From positions 248,001-312,000 of the forward strand of contig JAJFGS010000011.1 in NCBI GenBank assembly GCA_021775995.1: a DNA stretch of 64,000 bases, in the 5' to 3' direction. This document shows, one piece after another, positions 1 through 8,659 of the stretch. The notes below the pieces were generated by a model, which saw only the letters and a list, made by a program, of their open reading frames with translations, was not told the origin of the DNA and did not search any database. The stretch's first letter is position 1. Each line of letters begins with the position of its first letter. The stretch is from Alphaproteobacteria bacterium (lineage in GTDB: Bacteria > Pseudomonadota > Alphaproteobacteria > Micavibrionales > Micavibrionaceae). The translations under genes were made by a program, and so were the position numbers.

Positions 1-928
1 AAATTTTCTTCGTTAAAATTTCCATTTGTGCATAATAGCTAGGGTGTTCACCAATTAAATTAAGCATTAATTCGTCGCTTAAACCCATTTCTTCTAATAA
101 AGCATTGATGAATGGAGTAATTACTTTTTGTTCTTCAGGTCCGACCGTTTTTTCACCAATAATATGGGCAAAACTATTTTGAGCTACGCTGCGCATGGCT
201 GTAAGAGAGCGCATTTCTTGATAAGGTTTTACAAATTTATGATTAATTGTATTCGCGCGAGCAACATCAGTAAATGGCTCGTTCATAAAAATTTGATCCA
301 TAAAAGAAAAAATATTTTCTTCTTCTGGTGTGATGTCGGGGTCAATAAAATTGAGATTGATTGTTAAAGGACCATCAATAGTTTGTGTATAATTAAGATC
401 AGCGTTTTGTTGTGCCGCCTCTTTACTTGTTTCACATAGCAAAGTGTTTTGGGCGGCATTATCATTTACGTTACAAAACTCATCTATATATGCTCTACGA
501 CGTGTAAGTTGATCGCTACCACTGCCTCTGTCATCCATTGTTTTTACATCACCTGTTCCCAATGCACGTGCCAGAGAAGCGTTTTGTATAGCGTTTCTCG
601 TTACTTTGATTCTCTCTTGAGAATCTGCAAGGTCTCTAACAAAAGTTCCAATTTCACACATTTGTTCAGAAGGGTGATAGTCTTTATGAGCTTCAGCAAC
701 TTTTTGTTGAAATAAGCGCTGTGTTTCTAATTGATGTTTGGCATCGAAAAATGTTCCTATAATCTCTATCTGTAGGATCATTGTGGTTGTAAATTGCTCG
801 GCCATTAACATGAAAGAGCCTACCCATATTCTCTTAATTGGAATCGGTTCTGCGGCCGCATGGGATTTTGAAGGCAATATAGTGACAATAAGTGCCAAAG
901 TTAAAAGGAAATAATTTAAGTTTTTCAT
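1..928 (-). CDS. Exported protein of the T4SS-linked tandem family (copy 5, truncated by window edge)
   Basis: The frame opens with ATG at 928 and stays open to base 1, about 309 codons, so the 3' end lies outside the window. A signal peptide (hydrophobic stretch, then a likely SHA-AA cleavage) is followed at once by the family core: MLMAEQ, FFDAKHQLETQRLFQ, AHKDYHPS, a Cys about four residues later, two more Cys flanking a DN-rich loop, SVAQNSFA, then YYAQMEILTKK just before the edge. The start overlaps the stop of the upstream gene (ATGA). Unlike its four paralogues it lacks the Cys-rich block after the signal peptide. Function unknown; I infer an envelope or secreted role linked to the Dot/Icm genes from its position. 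Confidence 0.85.
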   Translation of the reverse strand, partial: MKNLNYFLLTLALIVTILPSKSHAAAEPIPIKRIWVGSFMLMAEQFTTTMILQIEIIGTFFDAKHQLETQRLFQQKVAEAHKDYHPSEQMCEIGTFVRDLADSQERIKVTRNAIQNASLARALGTGDVKTMDDRGSGSDQLTRRRAYIDEFCNVNDNAAQNTLLCETSKEAAQQNADLNYTQTIDGPLTINLNFIDPDITPEEENIFSFMDQIFMNEPFTDVARANTINHKFVKPYQEMRSLTAMRSVAQNSFAHIIGEKTVGPEEQKVITPFINALLEEMGLSDELMLNLIGEHPSYYAQMEILTKKI

Positions 929-1527
929 ACTATATTTCCTTTCTGTTTGAGGCGATGACATATTGTTTTAATATTATTTTGTTGTTGGATACGAGCGCAA
1001 ATTTCGGGTTCATTTTTATTTTCATTATTTAATGGTGCGCTAAGAGTAATTTTTCCAGACCAATCAACCGGTATTACGTCGTAAATTATTTTTTTGTCGA
1101 ACATAAGAGTTACTTTTTCTTTATTATTTAGACCGCTTAAGTTAATTTTTACCAACTTTTTTTTCTTATTTATTAAAAAGGACAGATCAATCAGATTCTC
1201 ATTGTTTTCATGAATTTTGTATTCTATGTTGTAAATATTTTTTGATTTATAAATATTGTGGTCCGCATTAATAAGTAGGGGTTTTTTAGGGTTTTGAATA
1301 AAAATTTCTTTTTCTTTGGTCTCGGAACTGGGAGAAAAGATAGTCCTAGAAATTTTTGTGTTTTTGCTAAAGCCTTCATATTTTTCAGCATATAAATTCT
1401 TTATTTGTTGGGGTTCTTTTGTTTCAGTAGGTAGGTAACTATCCTTGAAAAAAAACAAAGCAGCAAAGCCAGCGCATAGTAAAAATGCACCTGTTATAAT
1501 TTTGTTTTTATATGCTCTTTTCATCAT
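925..1527 (-). CDS. Small membrane-anchored protein inside the paralogue operon
   Basis: This 200-residue protein has one N-terminal membrane segment (about residues 9-27) and a lysine- and asparagine-rich periplasmic or exported remainder. The C-terminal half has a beta-rich look and two cysteines (about residues 177 and 190) that could form a disulfide. It is not related in sequence to the large paralogues on either side. Its ATG lies 11 bases beyond the stop of the upstream paralogue and its stop overlaps the start of the next one by four bases, so it belongs to the same transcript. I do not recognise the family. A chaperone or assembly factor for the neighbouring exported proteins is possible but unproven. 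Confidence 0.75.
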   Translation of the reverse strand: MMKRAYKNKIITGAFLLCAGFAALFFFKDSYLPTETKEPQQIKNLYAEKYEGFSKNTKISRTIFSPSSETKEKEIFIQNPKKPLLINADHNIYKSKNIYNIEYKIHENNENLIDLSFLINKKKKLVKINLSGLNNKEKVTLMFDKKIIYDVIPVDWSGKITLSAPLNNENKNEPEICARIQQQNNIKTICHRLKQKGNIV

Positions 1528-1538
1528 TATTATAAATT

Positions 1539-2906
1539 TTACAATCCTAAATTGAATAAGACTTCAGCACCTTCCCTTAATTTACTTACTTCGTTGTTAT
1601 GGTAGTCCTGTAAAGTTTCTACTTCTGTTTCTAGCCAGATTGCCATATTTGCTTCGCTACGAAGTTGGCTACGATACATATCTCGTTTTTGCATTAGTCC
1701 AATAGCTTGCATGGAAACGTCTTTTCTATCAATATTGACTGGTTTGTCGTAAAGATCGCTATAAAAATTAGGTGATTGATAAAGCTTTTTAGTCAGTATT
1801 TCCATTTGTGCGTTGTAACTAGGACTACCTTTGAGCATGGCTTCAATGTTTTCTTCGGGAATACCCATTTCTTCTAAAATTTCAGTCATGTAGGGCACTA
1901 CGCTTTCTGGTCCTTGTGCCCTTAAACCTGCTATTGCGGCAAAAGAGTTAAAAGCGACACTTCTTTTTGCGGTTAAGGCCCGTGTGTCCATATATAATTT
2001 AGATCCGCCATCTACATAGTCTCCGTTTAGTTCTGCAATAAATATATCTCGGATTTGAGGTAATAATTCATTGCCGTAAAGATTAAGTGATAGGGCTAAA
2101 ACATCTTCTTCTTCTGGTGTTACTTCTGCATTAGCAAAATTAATTAAGAGTGTGTCCTGATCTTGTACATTGTTGGTGTAATTGACATCTTTGTTTTGAC
2201 GTCCGATTTCTGCTCCATCACATAAAAGATCTAGTGCATTTCCAAAATCTGCAGGGTTACAATAAGTGGTTACAAATTGATCAAGACGGCTTCGGGAATC
2301 ATCTCGCTCACTGCCTGTTCCAAGTGCTCCTTGATTCATTAAGTTACGTTGAGTTGCTCTTGCTGCTAAAGCTATTTGTGTAAGTTCAGTGTTTCTATCA
2401 GCTGCCCCCAAGCTTCTTGTGTTTGTTCCAAAACGGCACATACCTGTGCTAGGTTGATAATCTTTATGGGCTTGCGCTTGAAGATCTTGTAGGAGGCGCT
2501 GGCTTTCTAATTGATGTTTAGCATCAAACAACCCACCAAGCATTTCCATTTGTTGTAGCGCAATAACTGTCATTTGCCCAGCCATTAACATCATGGAGGG
2601 CAATACATGTGCTTCCCAAACATTTTTAATAATCCATTCTTCATGCATTTGAAATTGATAAAGGTCCCAAGCCAATGTTCCCCCAGTAAGACCACCAATT
2701 TGTACGACCGATGTTTCATCAGTGGATTGACAGGAGCAAGCAAGTTGAGAACAGCTTGCTATGACGACAGCACAATAAGCACATCCGCATGCATGTGCGG
2801 GTGAATTATATGCTGAGTAAATTTGGTGTATGCCTATATAATTTACTATCAAAAAGAAGGTAAAAATAAATTTTAATATTTTGTTTCTTAAGTTACTTTT
2901 TTTCAT
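1539..2906 (-). CDS. Exported protein of the T4SS-linked tandem family (copy 4)
   Basis: The protein has 455 residues. A signal-anchor-like N-terminus (about residues 10-35) is followed by a block with seven cysteines (about 38-59). The family core follows: MMLMAGQ, FDAKHQLESQRLLQ, AHKDYQPS with a Cys, paired Cys around a short loop, KRSVAFNSFAAI, then the best conserved C-terminal block (YNAQMEILTKKLYQ, DLYDKPVN, LMQKRD, LRSEA). The core looks mostly helical. It overlaps the upstream paralogue by four bases and is separated by 11 bases from the next gene, giving one operon. No known enzyme motif is visible. Function unknown; exported T4SS-associated structural or surface protein is an inference. 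Confidence 0.85.
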   Translation of the reverse strand: MKKSNLRNKILKFIFTFFLIVNYIGIHQIYSAYNSPAHACGCAYCAVVIASCSQLACSCQSTDETSVVQIGGLTGGTLAWDLYQFQMHEEWIIKNVWEAHVLPSMMLMAGQMTVIALQQMEMLGGLFDAKHQLESQRLLQDLQAQAHKDYQPSTGMCRFGTNTRSLGAADRNTELTQIALAARATQRNLMNQGALGTGSERDDSRSRLDQFVTTYCNPADFGNALDLLCDGAEIGRQNKDVNYTNNVQDQDTLLINFANAEVTPEEEDVLALSLNLYGNELLPQIRDIFIAELNGDYVDGGSKLYMDTRALTAKRSVAFNSFAAIAGLRAQGPESVVPYMTEILEEMGIPEENIEAMLKGSPSYNAQMEILTKKLYQSPNFYSDLYDKPVNIDRKDVSMQAIGLMQKRDMYRSQLRSEANMAIWLETEVETLQDYHNNEVSKLREGAEVLFNLGL

Positions 2907-4243
2907 GGAGCTGCCCCCACTCTATTGCCGCCACCCTCTTTTGCATTTCCAAATTCGTTGGCTACTTTGTCTTGTTCTTTAAGAAGAGCTGTTTCTAACA
3001 TGACGGCAAGAACAGCTTCACTTCTTAATAAGCTTCTAAAAATATCTCGTTTTTGCATTAAATCTGCTGCTTGAATTGCAACATCTTTACGCAGAACATT
3101 GACGGGCTTATCATATAGATCAGAGTAAAAGTTAGGATGTTGATACAGTTTCTTCGTTAGTATTTCCATTTGTGCGTAATAGCTTGGTCGCTCACCAATT
3201 ATATTCGCTATATCTTCTTCTGAAAAAAGATCAGGACTTAGTTCTTCTATTAATGCGTAAATAAAAGGTTGTGATCCAGGCTCTCCTGCGGCCTTAAGCG
3301 ACATAATTGATGCTAGGGAGTTTGCCGCTACACTACGTTTAGCAACCATCGCCCGACTGTCTAAATAAGCCACGGCTGCATTACCGAAGCTTGGTAGTGT
3401 TTTATCTATCGACATTAAAAGGTCTGGAGAAACTGACGGCATAGATTGATGCGAAATTAAATTGGCAGCTAAAGCAAAAAAAGCTTCTTCGTCACTACTG
3501 ACTGCTGGATCCTCAAGATCAATATCTAAGGTTAGCGGTAAGTCGACGCTTGATGTATAATCGATGTCTTTGTTACGATTTTCAAACGGCGCGTTAGCTC
3601 TTAGACACAATAGGTCAAGTTGTCCCACATTGTCTTCAGGTTCACAGAATTGTTGAATAAATTGTACCAAACGGCTTCTTTCATCGGAGGATACACCCCT
3701 CTCATTTTCTAAAGTATCTCTGGAGAGTAACTGTCTATCTACATTTCTCTTACTAAAAGCTACAGCGGCTAGATTGGAATTTCTTTCAGACGCGGCTAAA
3801 GACCTTGTTACTGTTCCTACTTCGCATAATTCCTGGCTTGGGTGATAATCCTTGTGTGCGCGTGCTGTTAAGGTTTGAAATAGACGTTGTGTTTCTAATT
3901 GGTGTTTTGCATCAAAAAACGTCCCTATAATTTCTACTTGTAGCATAGCATTGGTTGTCAATTGTTCAGCCATCAACATCATTGCCGCTAATAAACCAGG
4001 AGGGTCACCTGCTACGGGATCTGCAAAAAAAAGTTGAACCATCCATAGTCTATGATTTGCCATTTCTGTCGTGAAATGAAGTTTAGTGGGCACTTCCTGA
4101 GTTAAAGAGCAAGCGGCGCATTCGGTTGAGCATGTTAAAATATCAGATATACAATATTCGCACGGGCACTGATAAGATAAGCCTTGTTTCGAGAAGCCTG
4201 AAACAAGAAAAATCAAAATAAGAGCAATGCATATTTTTTTCAT
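2903..4243 (-). CDS. Exported protein of the T4SS-linked tandem family (copy 3)
   Basis: The protein has 446 residues, with a clear signal peptide (about residues 1-23) and a following block of six or more cysteines including CPCEYC. The family core is complete: MMLMAEQ, FFDAKHQLETQRLFQ, AHKDYHPS, conserved Cys residues, KRSVAANSLASI, YYAQMEILTKKLYQ, DLYDKPVNV, LLRSEA. The C-terminal 25 residues vary between paralogues and here end in a Gly/Asn-rich tail. ATGA overlaps join it to both neighbours, which implies translational coupling. No recognised catalytic domain. Most likely an exported partner of the adjacent Dot/Icm apparatus, on context only. Confidence 0.85.
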   Translation of the reverse strand: MKKICIALILIFLVSGFSKQGLSYQCPCEYCISDILTCSTECAACSLTQEVPTKLHFTTEMANHRLWMVQLFFADPVAGDPPGLLAAMMLMAEQLTTNAMLQVEIIGTFFDAKHQLETQRLFQTLTARAHKDYHPSQELCEVGTVTRSLAASERNSNLAAVAFSKRNVDRQLLSRDTLENERGVSSDERSRLVQFIQQFCEPEDNVGQLDLLCLRANAPFENRNKDIDYTSSVDLPLTLDIDLEDPAVSSDEEAFFALAANLISHQSMPSVSPDLLMSIDKTLPSFGNAAVAYLDSRAMVAKRSVAANSLASIMSLKAAGEPGSQPFIYALIEELSPDLFSEEDIANIIGERPSYYAQMEILTKKLYQHPNFYSDLYDKPVNVLRKDVAIQAADLMQKRDIFRSLLRSEAVLAVMLETALLKEQDKVANEFGNAKEGGGNRVGAAP

Positions 4244-6303
4244 TGTGTCACCGGTGGTGTGTTTGCTTTTAAACGCTTAAGTCTTTTGTAAACTCTGTCA
4301 TGTTCTTCACTCAGCATAGATTCTAAAATAACTGATAAAACAGCTTCGCTTCTAAGGAGACTTTTGAAGTGATCGCGATCTTGCATTAAGCTTATGGCTC
4401 GAATTGATGCCCTTTTTCTTAAAACATTTGCAGGCTTATCATAAAGTTCAGTGTAAAAAACAGGATTTTGATAAAGCTTTTTGGTTAGCACTTCCATTTG
4501 GGCAAAATAACTAGGATCCGTTCCAACGATAAACTCAATTTCTTCTTCTGGGACACCCAATTCTAGAATTGTACTTTTTAGAAAGGGGGCATATTCAATT
4601 GCCTTATCGCCTGCGGCTCTTTCAGCTATAATGGCACTCATTGAGTTTTGGGCAACGCTTCTTTTTGCGGCTACGGCACGTAAAGCCATATATTTATAAG
4701 CCGTGGCTCTTGGGTCGCCAGCTCCAGTGGCTAGAACCCTATTACCAACACTTTGTAAAACATCATTTGCAAATAAATTTGTCATTAAGGCAAAGGTGGC
4801 TATCTCATCTGGACTCAGGTCTGGTGAAAAAACGCCACTGTCTTTACTAAAATCAATATCGAGTGTTAAGTTAGAATCAATAGTTCTGGTAAAATTGACA
4901 TCTTTGTTTCTTAGCTCTCTTGGGGCGCTACCATCTATACATAGCGTTCTTAAATTATTTGAATTATCTCCTTGATAACAAAAATGTTCCTTAAATACAC
5001 CAAGACGGCTATATAGGTCTGAGTTATCTTCCATTGTTAGATTTTCACCAGATCGTAGCTGCCTTGCCATGACACGATTTGCTAATGCTTGTTGCGTTAA
5101 GTTTGTTTTTCTTTCGGAGGCTATTAGACCGCGAGTATTGGTACCAATATCACACATACCTTCACTGGGTTGATAGTCTTTATGGGCTTCGGCCATAAGT
5201 TGTTGGAAAAGTCTTTGTGTTTCTAATTGATGTTTAGCATCAAAAAAAGTACCGATAATTTTGACTTGTTGCATAGCAACAGTTGTCATTTGATTGGTCA
5301 TGAGTGCCATTGCAAAACGAACATGCTCTGTAAAAAATGTGTCAATCATCCAAACATGGTGGTCTCTGAAATGCCTACCATTTTCTTCTTTAATTGTTAC
5401 ATGATTCAACGGTATTGTTATTGTACAGGAGATACAAGCAACACAAGATGGCGTACAAGTAACTGCAGACGTATCAGCAGGTGGAAATATTTCATACTGG
5501 CCAGGGCTTGCAATATTGGCGAGATTTGCAATCTCGCTGGCCGCGTTTGCAATAGCGTCGCCCGCCTCCTCAATAATTTCGGTGGGATCTGCGCCAGCCA
5601 CAATAGCGTCGGTTGCGTCCGCAAGGATACCGGCAATAGCGTCGGCACTCACAATATCGGCGACGCCTGCAAGGGCTTCATCCGTGGCCGCCGCAAGGGC
5701 TTCGTTTGTAGCCGCAAGAATCTCTTCAAGTGTCTCGCCGTTCGCAATAGCCTCAGCTACGTTTTCAAGAATTTCGGTAACGGCTTCGCCACTTAGAAGG
5801 GCTTCGCCGGTTGCAATGGCTTCGCCCACACCATCAATAATTTCTGCAATACCCTCGCTGGCCGCAACAGCCGCGTCTACGTTCTCAATAAGATCGGCAA
5901 CGGCCTCGCTGTTCGCAACAGCGTCGGTTGCATCTTCAATAAAATCGTCGACAGCCTCGTTAGCCGCGTCCTCAATCGCCTCGGTCGCGTTATCAACAGC
6001 TTCGTCAGCTGCATTCTCAATAGTTTCGTCTATGTTCTCAATGGCGTCGGTTGCATCATCAATAGCATTGGTCACGTCCTCAACAGCACCAGTCGCGTCA
6101 TCAATAGCGTCGGTTGCGCCATCAACAATGTCAGTCGCGTCATTAACAACACCAGTTGCGTCTTCAATAGCACCGGTTGCGCCATCAATAATTCCATCAA
6201 CATCGGCAGCGTTCGTAATATTATTGTGAGCCACATAAGAAAATATGATTAGTAAAATAAATACTAATTTTATAGGTGCCAAAATTTTTAAATAGCTATT
6301 CAA
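4240..6303 (-). CDS. Exported family member (copy 2) with long heptad-repeat insertion
   Basis: At 687 residues this is about 230 residues longer than its paralogues. After a signal peptide (about 1-32) comes an acidic Ala/Asp/Thr-rich region (about 33-266) built of seven-residue units such as DATDAID. Next are a Cys block (CTPSC, CISC, about 281-293), then the same core as the neighbours: FFDAKHQLETQRLFQ, AHKDYQPS, KRSVAQNSMSAI, YFAQMEVLTKKLYQ, ELYDKPANV, LLRSEAVL. The insertion is predicted to form a long helix or coiled coil, so it may work as a stalk or spacer. ATGA overlaps on both sides keep it in the operon. Function unknown. Confidence 0.85.
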   Translation of the reverse strand: MNSYLKILAPIKLVFILLIIFSYVAHNNITNAADVDGIIDGATGAIEDATGVVNDATDIVDGATDAIDDATGAVEDVTNAIDDATDAIENIDETIENAADEAVDNATEAIEDAANEAVDDFIEDATDAVANSEAVADLIENVDAAVAASEGIAEIIDGVGEAIATGEALLSGEAVTEILENVAEAIANGETLEEILAATNEALAAATDEALAGVADIVSADAIAGILADATDAIVAGADPTEIIEEAGDAIANAASEIANLANIASPGQYEIFPPADTSAVTCTPSCVACISCTITIPLNHVTIKEENGRHFRDHHVWMIDTFFTEHVRFAMALMTNQMTTVAMQQVKIIGTFFDAKHQLETQRLFQQLMAEAHKDYQPSEGMCDIGTNTRGLIASERKTNLTQQALANRVMARQLRSGENLTMEDNSDLYSRLGVFKEHFCYQGDNSNNLRTLCIDGSAPRELRNKDVNFTRTIDSNLTLDIDFSKDSGVFSPDLSPDEIATFALMTNLFANDVLQSVGNRVLATGAGDPRATAYKYMALRAVAAKRSVAQNSMSAIIAERAAGDKAIEYAPFLKSTILELGVPEEEIEFIVGTDPSYFAQMEVLTKKLYQNPVFYTELYDKPANVLRKRASIRAISLMQDRDHFKSLLRSEAVLSVILESMLSEEHDRVYKRLKRLKANTPPVTQ
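5506..6183 (-). repeat. In-gene 21-bp (heptad-coding) degenerate tandem repeats
   Basis: The segment codes for the Ala/Asp-rich insertion of the copy 2 paralogue. From 6016 to 6183 eight consecutive units of exactly 21 bases (168 bases) encode heptads of the form [D/G]-A-T-x-A-[I/V]-[D/E]. Towards 5506 the pattern loosens and glycine and glutamate become more common. The DNA is visibly richer in G+C than its surroundings. Such repeats usually grow and shrink by slippage or recombination. Confidence 0.8.
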
Positions 6304-7601
6304 TTGTTAACCTTTTCATCTTGACCTTTTATTTGGTTTAAGTCGCGTGATATCCGAACGTGCTCATCCTGTGCAAGTGTTTCCAAAAGTGTAGCTAGAA
6401 CAGCTTCGCTTCTTAAAAGACTCTTATATATGTCTCTGTCCTGCATAAGGGCAATTGCTTGTAGCGCAGCACCTTTTCTTTCTACGTTGACAGGCTTATC
6501 ATAAAGATTGGCGTAGAATTTTGGGTTTTGGTACATTTTTTTTGTTAAAATTTCCATTTGCGCAAAGTAGCTTGGATTGACTCCTATATAATGTTCTATT
6601 TCATCATCACCGACCCCAAGCTCTTGGATGATAGATTTTAAAAATGGCGCATTTTCTCCATTTCCAGCACTTCTCATAGCCGTTATCGCAGCAAATGAAT
6701 TTTGAGCGACACTTCTTTTCGCGGCAATGGCGCGCTGCCTTAAATAGAAAAATGCTAAGGCTCTGGGCCTATGTGTTTCGGTAGCCAAAAGTCTATCGCC
6801 AATAACGGGTAGTACTTGGTTGGCAAAAATATTAGCGCTTAAGGCAAAAATATTTTGTTCATCAGGTGTCGGCGGTGCGCCTGCTTGAGGACCCGTAAAA
6901 TCAACATCAAGTGTTAGTTTGTTTTCGATTGTACTCGTAAAATCAACATCCATATTATATTGCGCTGGATTACCACCTGCTTCGCAGAGAAGATTTAAGT
7001 TACCAGAGTTATCGTTTGGGTTACAAAAAACCGTTCTGAATTGTAATAAGCGGCTTTCACGGTCAGAAATATCTCCTTCTCCTGAGAGAGTATTAACTGA
7101 CAAAAGTTGGCGTTGCATCATTCTATTTGCAAAAGCAAGCTGACCTAAGTCAGCGCGCCTTTCTGAAGATGCTAAAGATTTGACACCTGTTCCTATTTCA
7201 CAAATCCCTTCGCTGGGGTGATAATCTTTATGTGCCTCCGCAACCAATGTTTGAAATAATCTTTGTGTTTCAAGCTGATGTTTAGCATCAAAGAAAGTGC
7301 CAATAATTTCTACTTGTAGCATGGATACGGTAGTTAGTTGTTCTGCCATAAGCATCATGGCAGGTAAGACGGTTTCAACATACCAAGTTTCGATGAGCCA
7401 TGTTCTATAGTCTATAAATTCTTGTTCTACATGCTCTCTAAATCTCTCATGTACCCCTGTGATAACAGGCTGACAAACAAGACAATAACATGATGCACAT
7501 TGTGCTGAGGCCTGTTTGGCGCTGAAAAGGGGTGCTACAAGCAAAAAAATCACCATAAAGATAGTGTTTATTTTTTGATTTTTTGTTTTATAATACGCCA
7601 T
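6300..7601 (-). CDS. Exported protein of the T4SS-linked tandem family (copy 1, first gene of operon)
   Basis: This is the promoter-proximal member. I use ATG at 7601 (433 residues); an in-frame TTG at 7622 would add seven residues, and neither has a strong Shine-Dalgarno. A signal peptide ends near QASA-QC and is followed by a short Cys block (CASCYCLVC). The core then shows MMLMAEQ, FFDAKHQLETQRLFQ, AHKDYHPS, CNPNDNSGN, KRSVAQNSFAAI, YFAQMEILTKKMYQ, NLYDKPVNV, LLRSEAVL. Its stop overlaps the next gene by four bases. It is transcribed away from icmL across a 242-base gap (7602-7843). Function unknown. Confidence 0.85.
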   Translation of the reverse strand: MAYYKTKNQKINTIFMVIFLLVAPLFSAKQASAQCASCYCLVCQPVITGVHERFREHVEQEFIDYRTWLIETWYVETVLPAMMLMAEQLTTVSMLQVEIIGTFFDAKHQLETQRLFQTLVAEAHKDYHPSEGICEIGTGVKSLASSERRADLGQLAFANRMMQRQLLSVNTLSGEGDISDRESRLLQFRTVFCNPNDNSGNLNLLCEAGGNPAQYNMDVDFTSTIENKLTLDVDFTGPQAGAPPTPDEQNIFALSANIFANQVLPVIGDRLLATETHRPRALAFFYLRQRAIAAKRSVAQNSFAAITAMRSAGNGENAPFLKSIIQELGVGDDEIEHYIGVNPSYFAQMEILTKKMYQNPKFYANLYDKPVNVERKGAALQAIALMQDRDIYKSLLRSEAVLATLLETLAQDEHVRISRDLNQIKGQDEKVNN

Positions 7602-7843
7602 TAAGTTTTTCAGATCTCTCAAATATCATATGAAACTAGTTTTTTTTGCCAAAATTCATGAAAAAATGGCTTCATTTTAAATTTTATCATAAAATGATAG
7701 CAAAACGCACGAATGAAATAATCTATTGTTTTTATTTTATAATTAGATTTGCTATTATCTTATAAACGGCTCCTATTTTAAAATTTTATGGGTAAAATTG
7801 AGCATCAAGTGTAATTACAATAGAATGGGCGTATATTGAAAAA
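7602..7843. promoter_or_regulatory. Divergent intergenic region between the paralogue operon and the icm operon
   Basis: This very AT-rich gap (about 240 bases) separates the two divergent operons, so promoters for both are expected here. Several TATTAT/TATAAT-like hexamers occur around 7730-7770, but I could not pair any of them convincingly with a -35 box. No clear operator palindrome or RNA gene was seen. Confidence 0.5.
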
Positions 7844-8578
7844 ATGACAGATTCTCCGGACGAAACCTCAAAATCAGAGAAAAAGAAGCCAAAATCGCGC
7901 GGTCCTGCTCGTGGGGAGCCTAGTAAAGCTAAGCAACAAAAGCCCGATCAAGCGGATTCTGGGACTTTAGGCAAGGTCGTACTACGTAATGAATATTATC
8001 GTGATGGCTATAGGTTAGCCCTAAGGGTTTCCGTAATCCAAAGCTTTATCATTTTGGGGCTTATTGCGGCGATGTTCTACGTCGTTCATGTCCACCAACC
8101 AGAAAATAGGTATTTTGCAACGACTGAGGATGGTCGTCTTATACCTATGGTTTCGCTTATACAGCCTAATTTAAGTCCTCCAGCACTTATGTCTTGGGTG
8201 GCTCAATCGACGACAGAGGTTATGACATTTGGTTTCAATGATTATAGGCGCAGATTGCAGGAATCGTCTCGCAATTTCACCCCCCAAGGTTGGGAAAGTT
8301 TTACTAAAGCGTTGCAGGGTGCTCGTATGATTGAGTCTATTGAGGCAAATTCTCAAGTTATTACCGCCGCGCCGCGTGGAGCCCCTATATTGCAATCAGA
8401 GGGAGTTGTAGGCGGAAGATATCAATGGATCGTTCAAATTCCTATGGTTTTGACATATCAATCAGGGTCAAAAACAAGAACGAGTCAATGGATGGTAACT
8501 CTTGTTGTCGTTCGGGTACCACGCTTAGAAAGCCCCAATGGGGTTGGAATTGCTCAGTGGGTTGCGGCTCAGGGTTAA
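7844..8578 (+). CDS. icmL: IcmL/DotI-like type IVB secretion inner-membrane protein
   Basis: The protein has 244 residues. A charged Lys/Pro-rich cytoplasmic head (1-45) precedes one membrane segment (about 62-84) and a periplasmic domain. Family signatures are YYRDGYR just before the membrane, QPNLSPPALMSWV after it, and a C-terminal VVVRVPRLESPNGVGIAQW block. IcmL/DotI belongs with the VirB8-like proteins of the secretion complex and forms an inner-membrane ring in Legionella. It is the first gene of the plus-strand icm operon and lies 81 bases before icmK. The cytoplasmic tail is longer than I would expect for the family. Confidence 0.9.
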   Translation: MTDSPDETSKSEKKKPKSRGPARGEPSKAKQQKPDQADSGTLGKVVLRNEYYRDGYRLALRVSVIQSFIILGLIAAMFYVVHVHQPENRYFATTEDGRLIPMVSLIQPNLSPPALMSWVAQSTTEVMTFGFNDYRRRLQESSRNFTPQGWESFTKALQGARMIESIEANSQVITAAPRGAPILQSEGVVGGRYQWIVQIPMVLTYQSGSKTRTSQWMVTLVVVRVPRLESPNGVGIAQWVAAQG

Positions 8579-8659
8579 ATTATAATAATATAAGTTTATA
8601 GATAAAGGTGACAGCTTGTAATTCTGCGGATATTCTGGAGATCAAAGGGATTCGTTTGT

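Noticed and set aside
128-715. Plus-strand short frames at the left edge
   Set aside because: The minus strand holds the long continuous frame of a family member with the full set of conserved motifs; the plus frames are shadows.
5516-6229. Long Ala/Ser-rich open frame on the plus strand
   Set aside because: It is the antisense shadow of the 21-base repeat in the exported paralogue; low complexity keeps several frames open.
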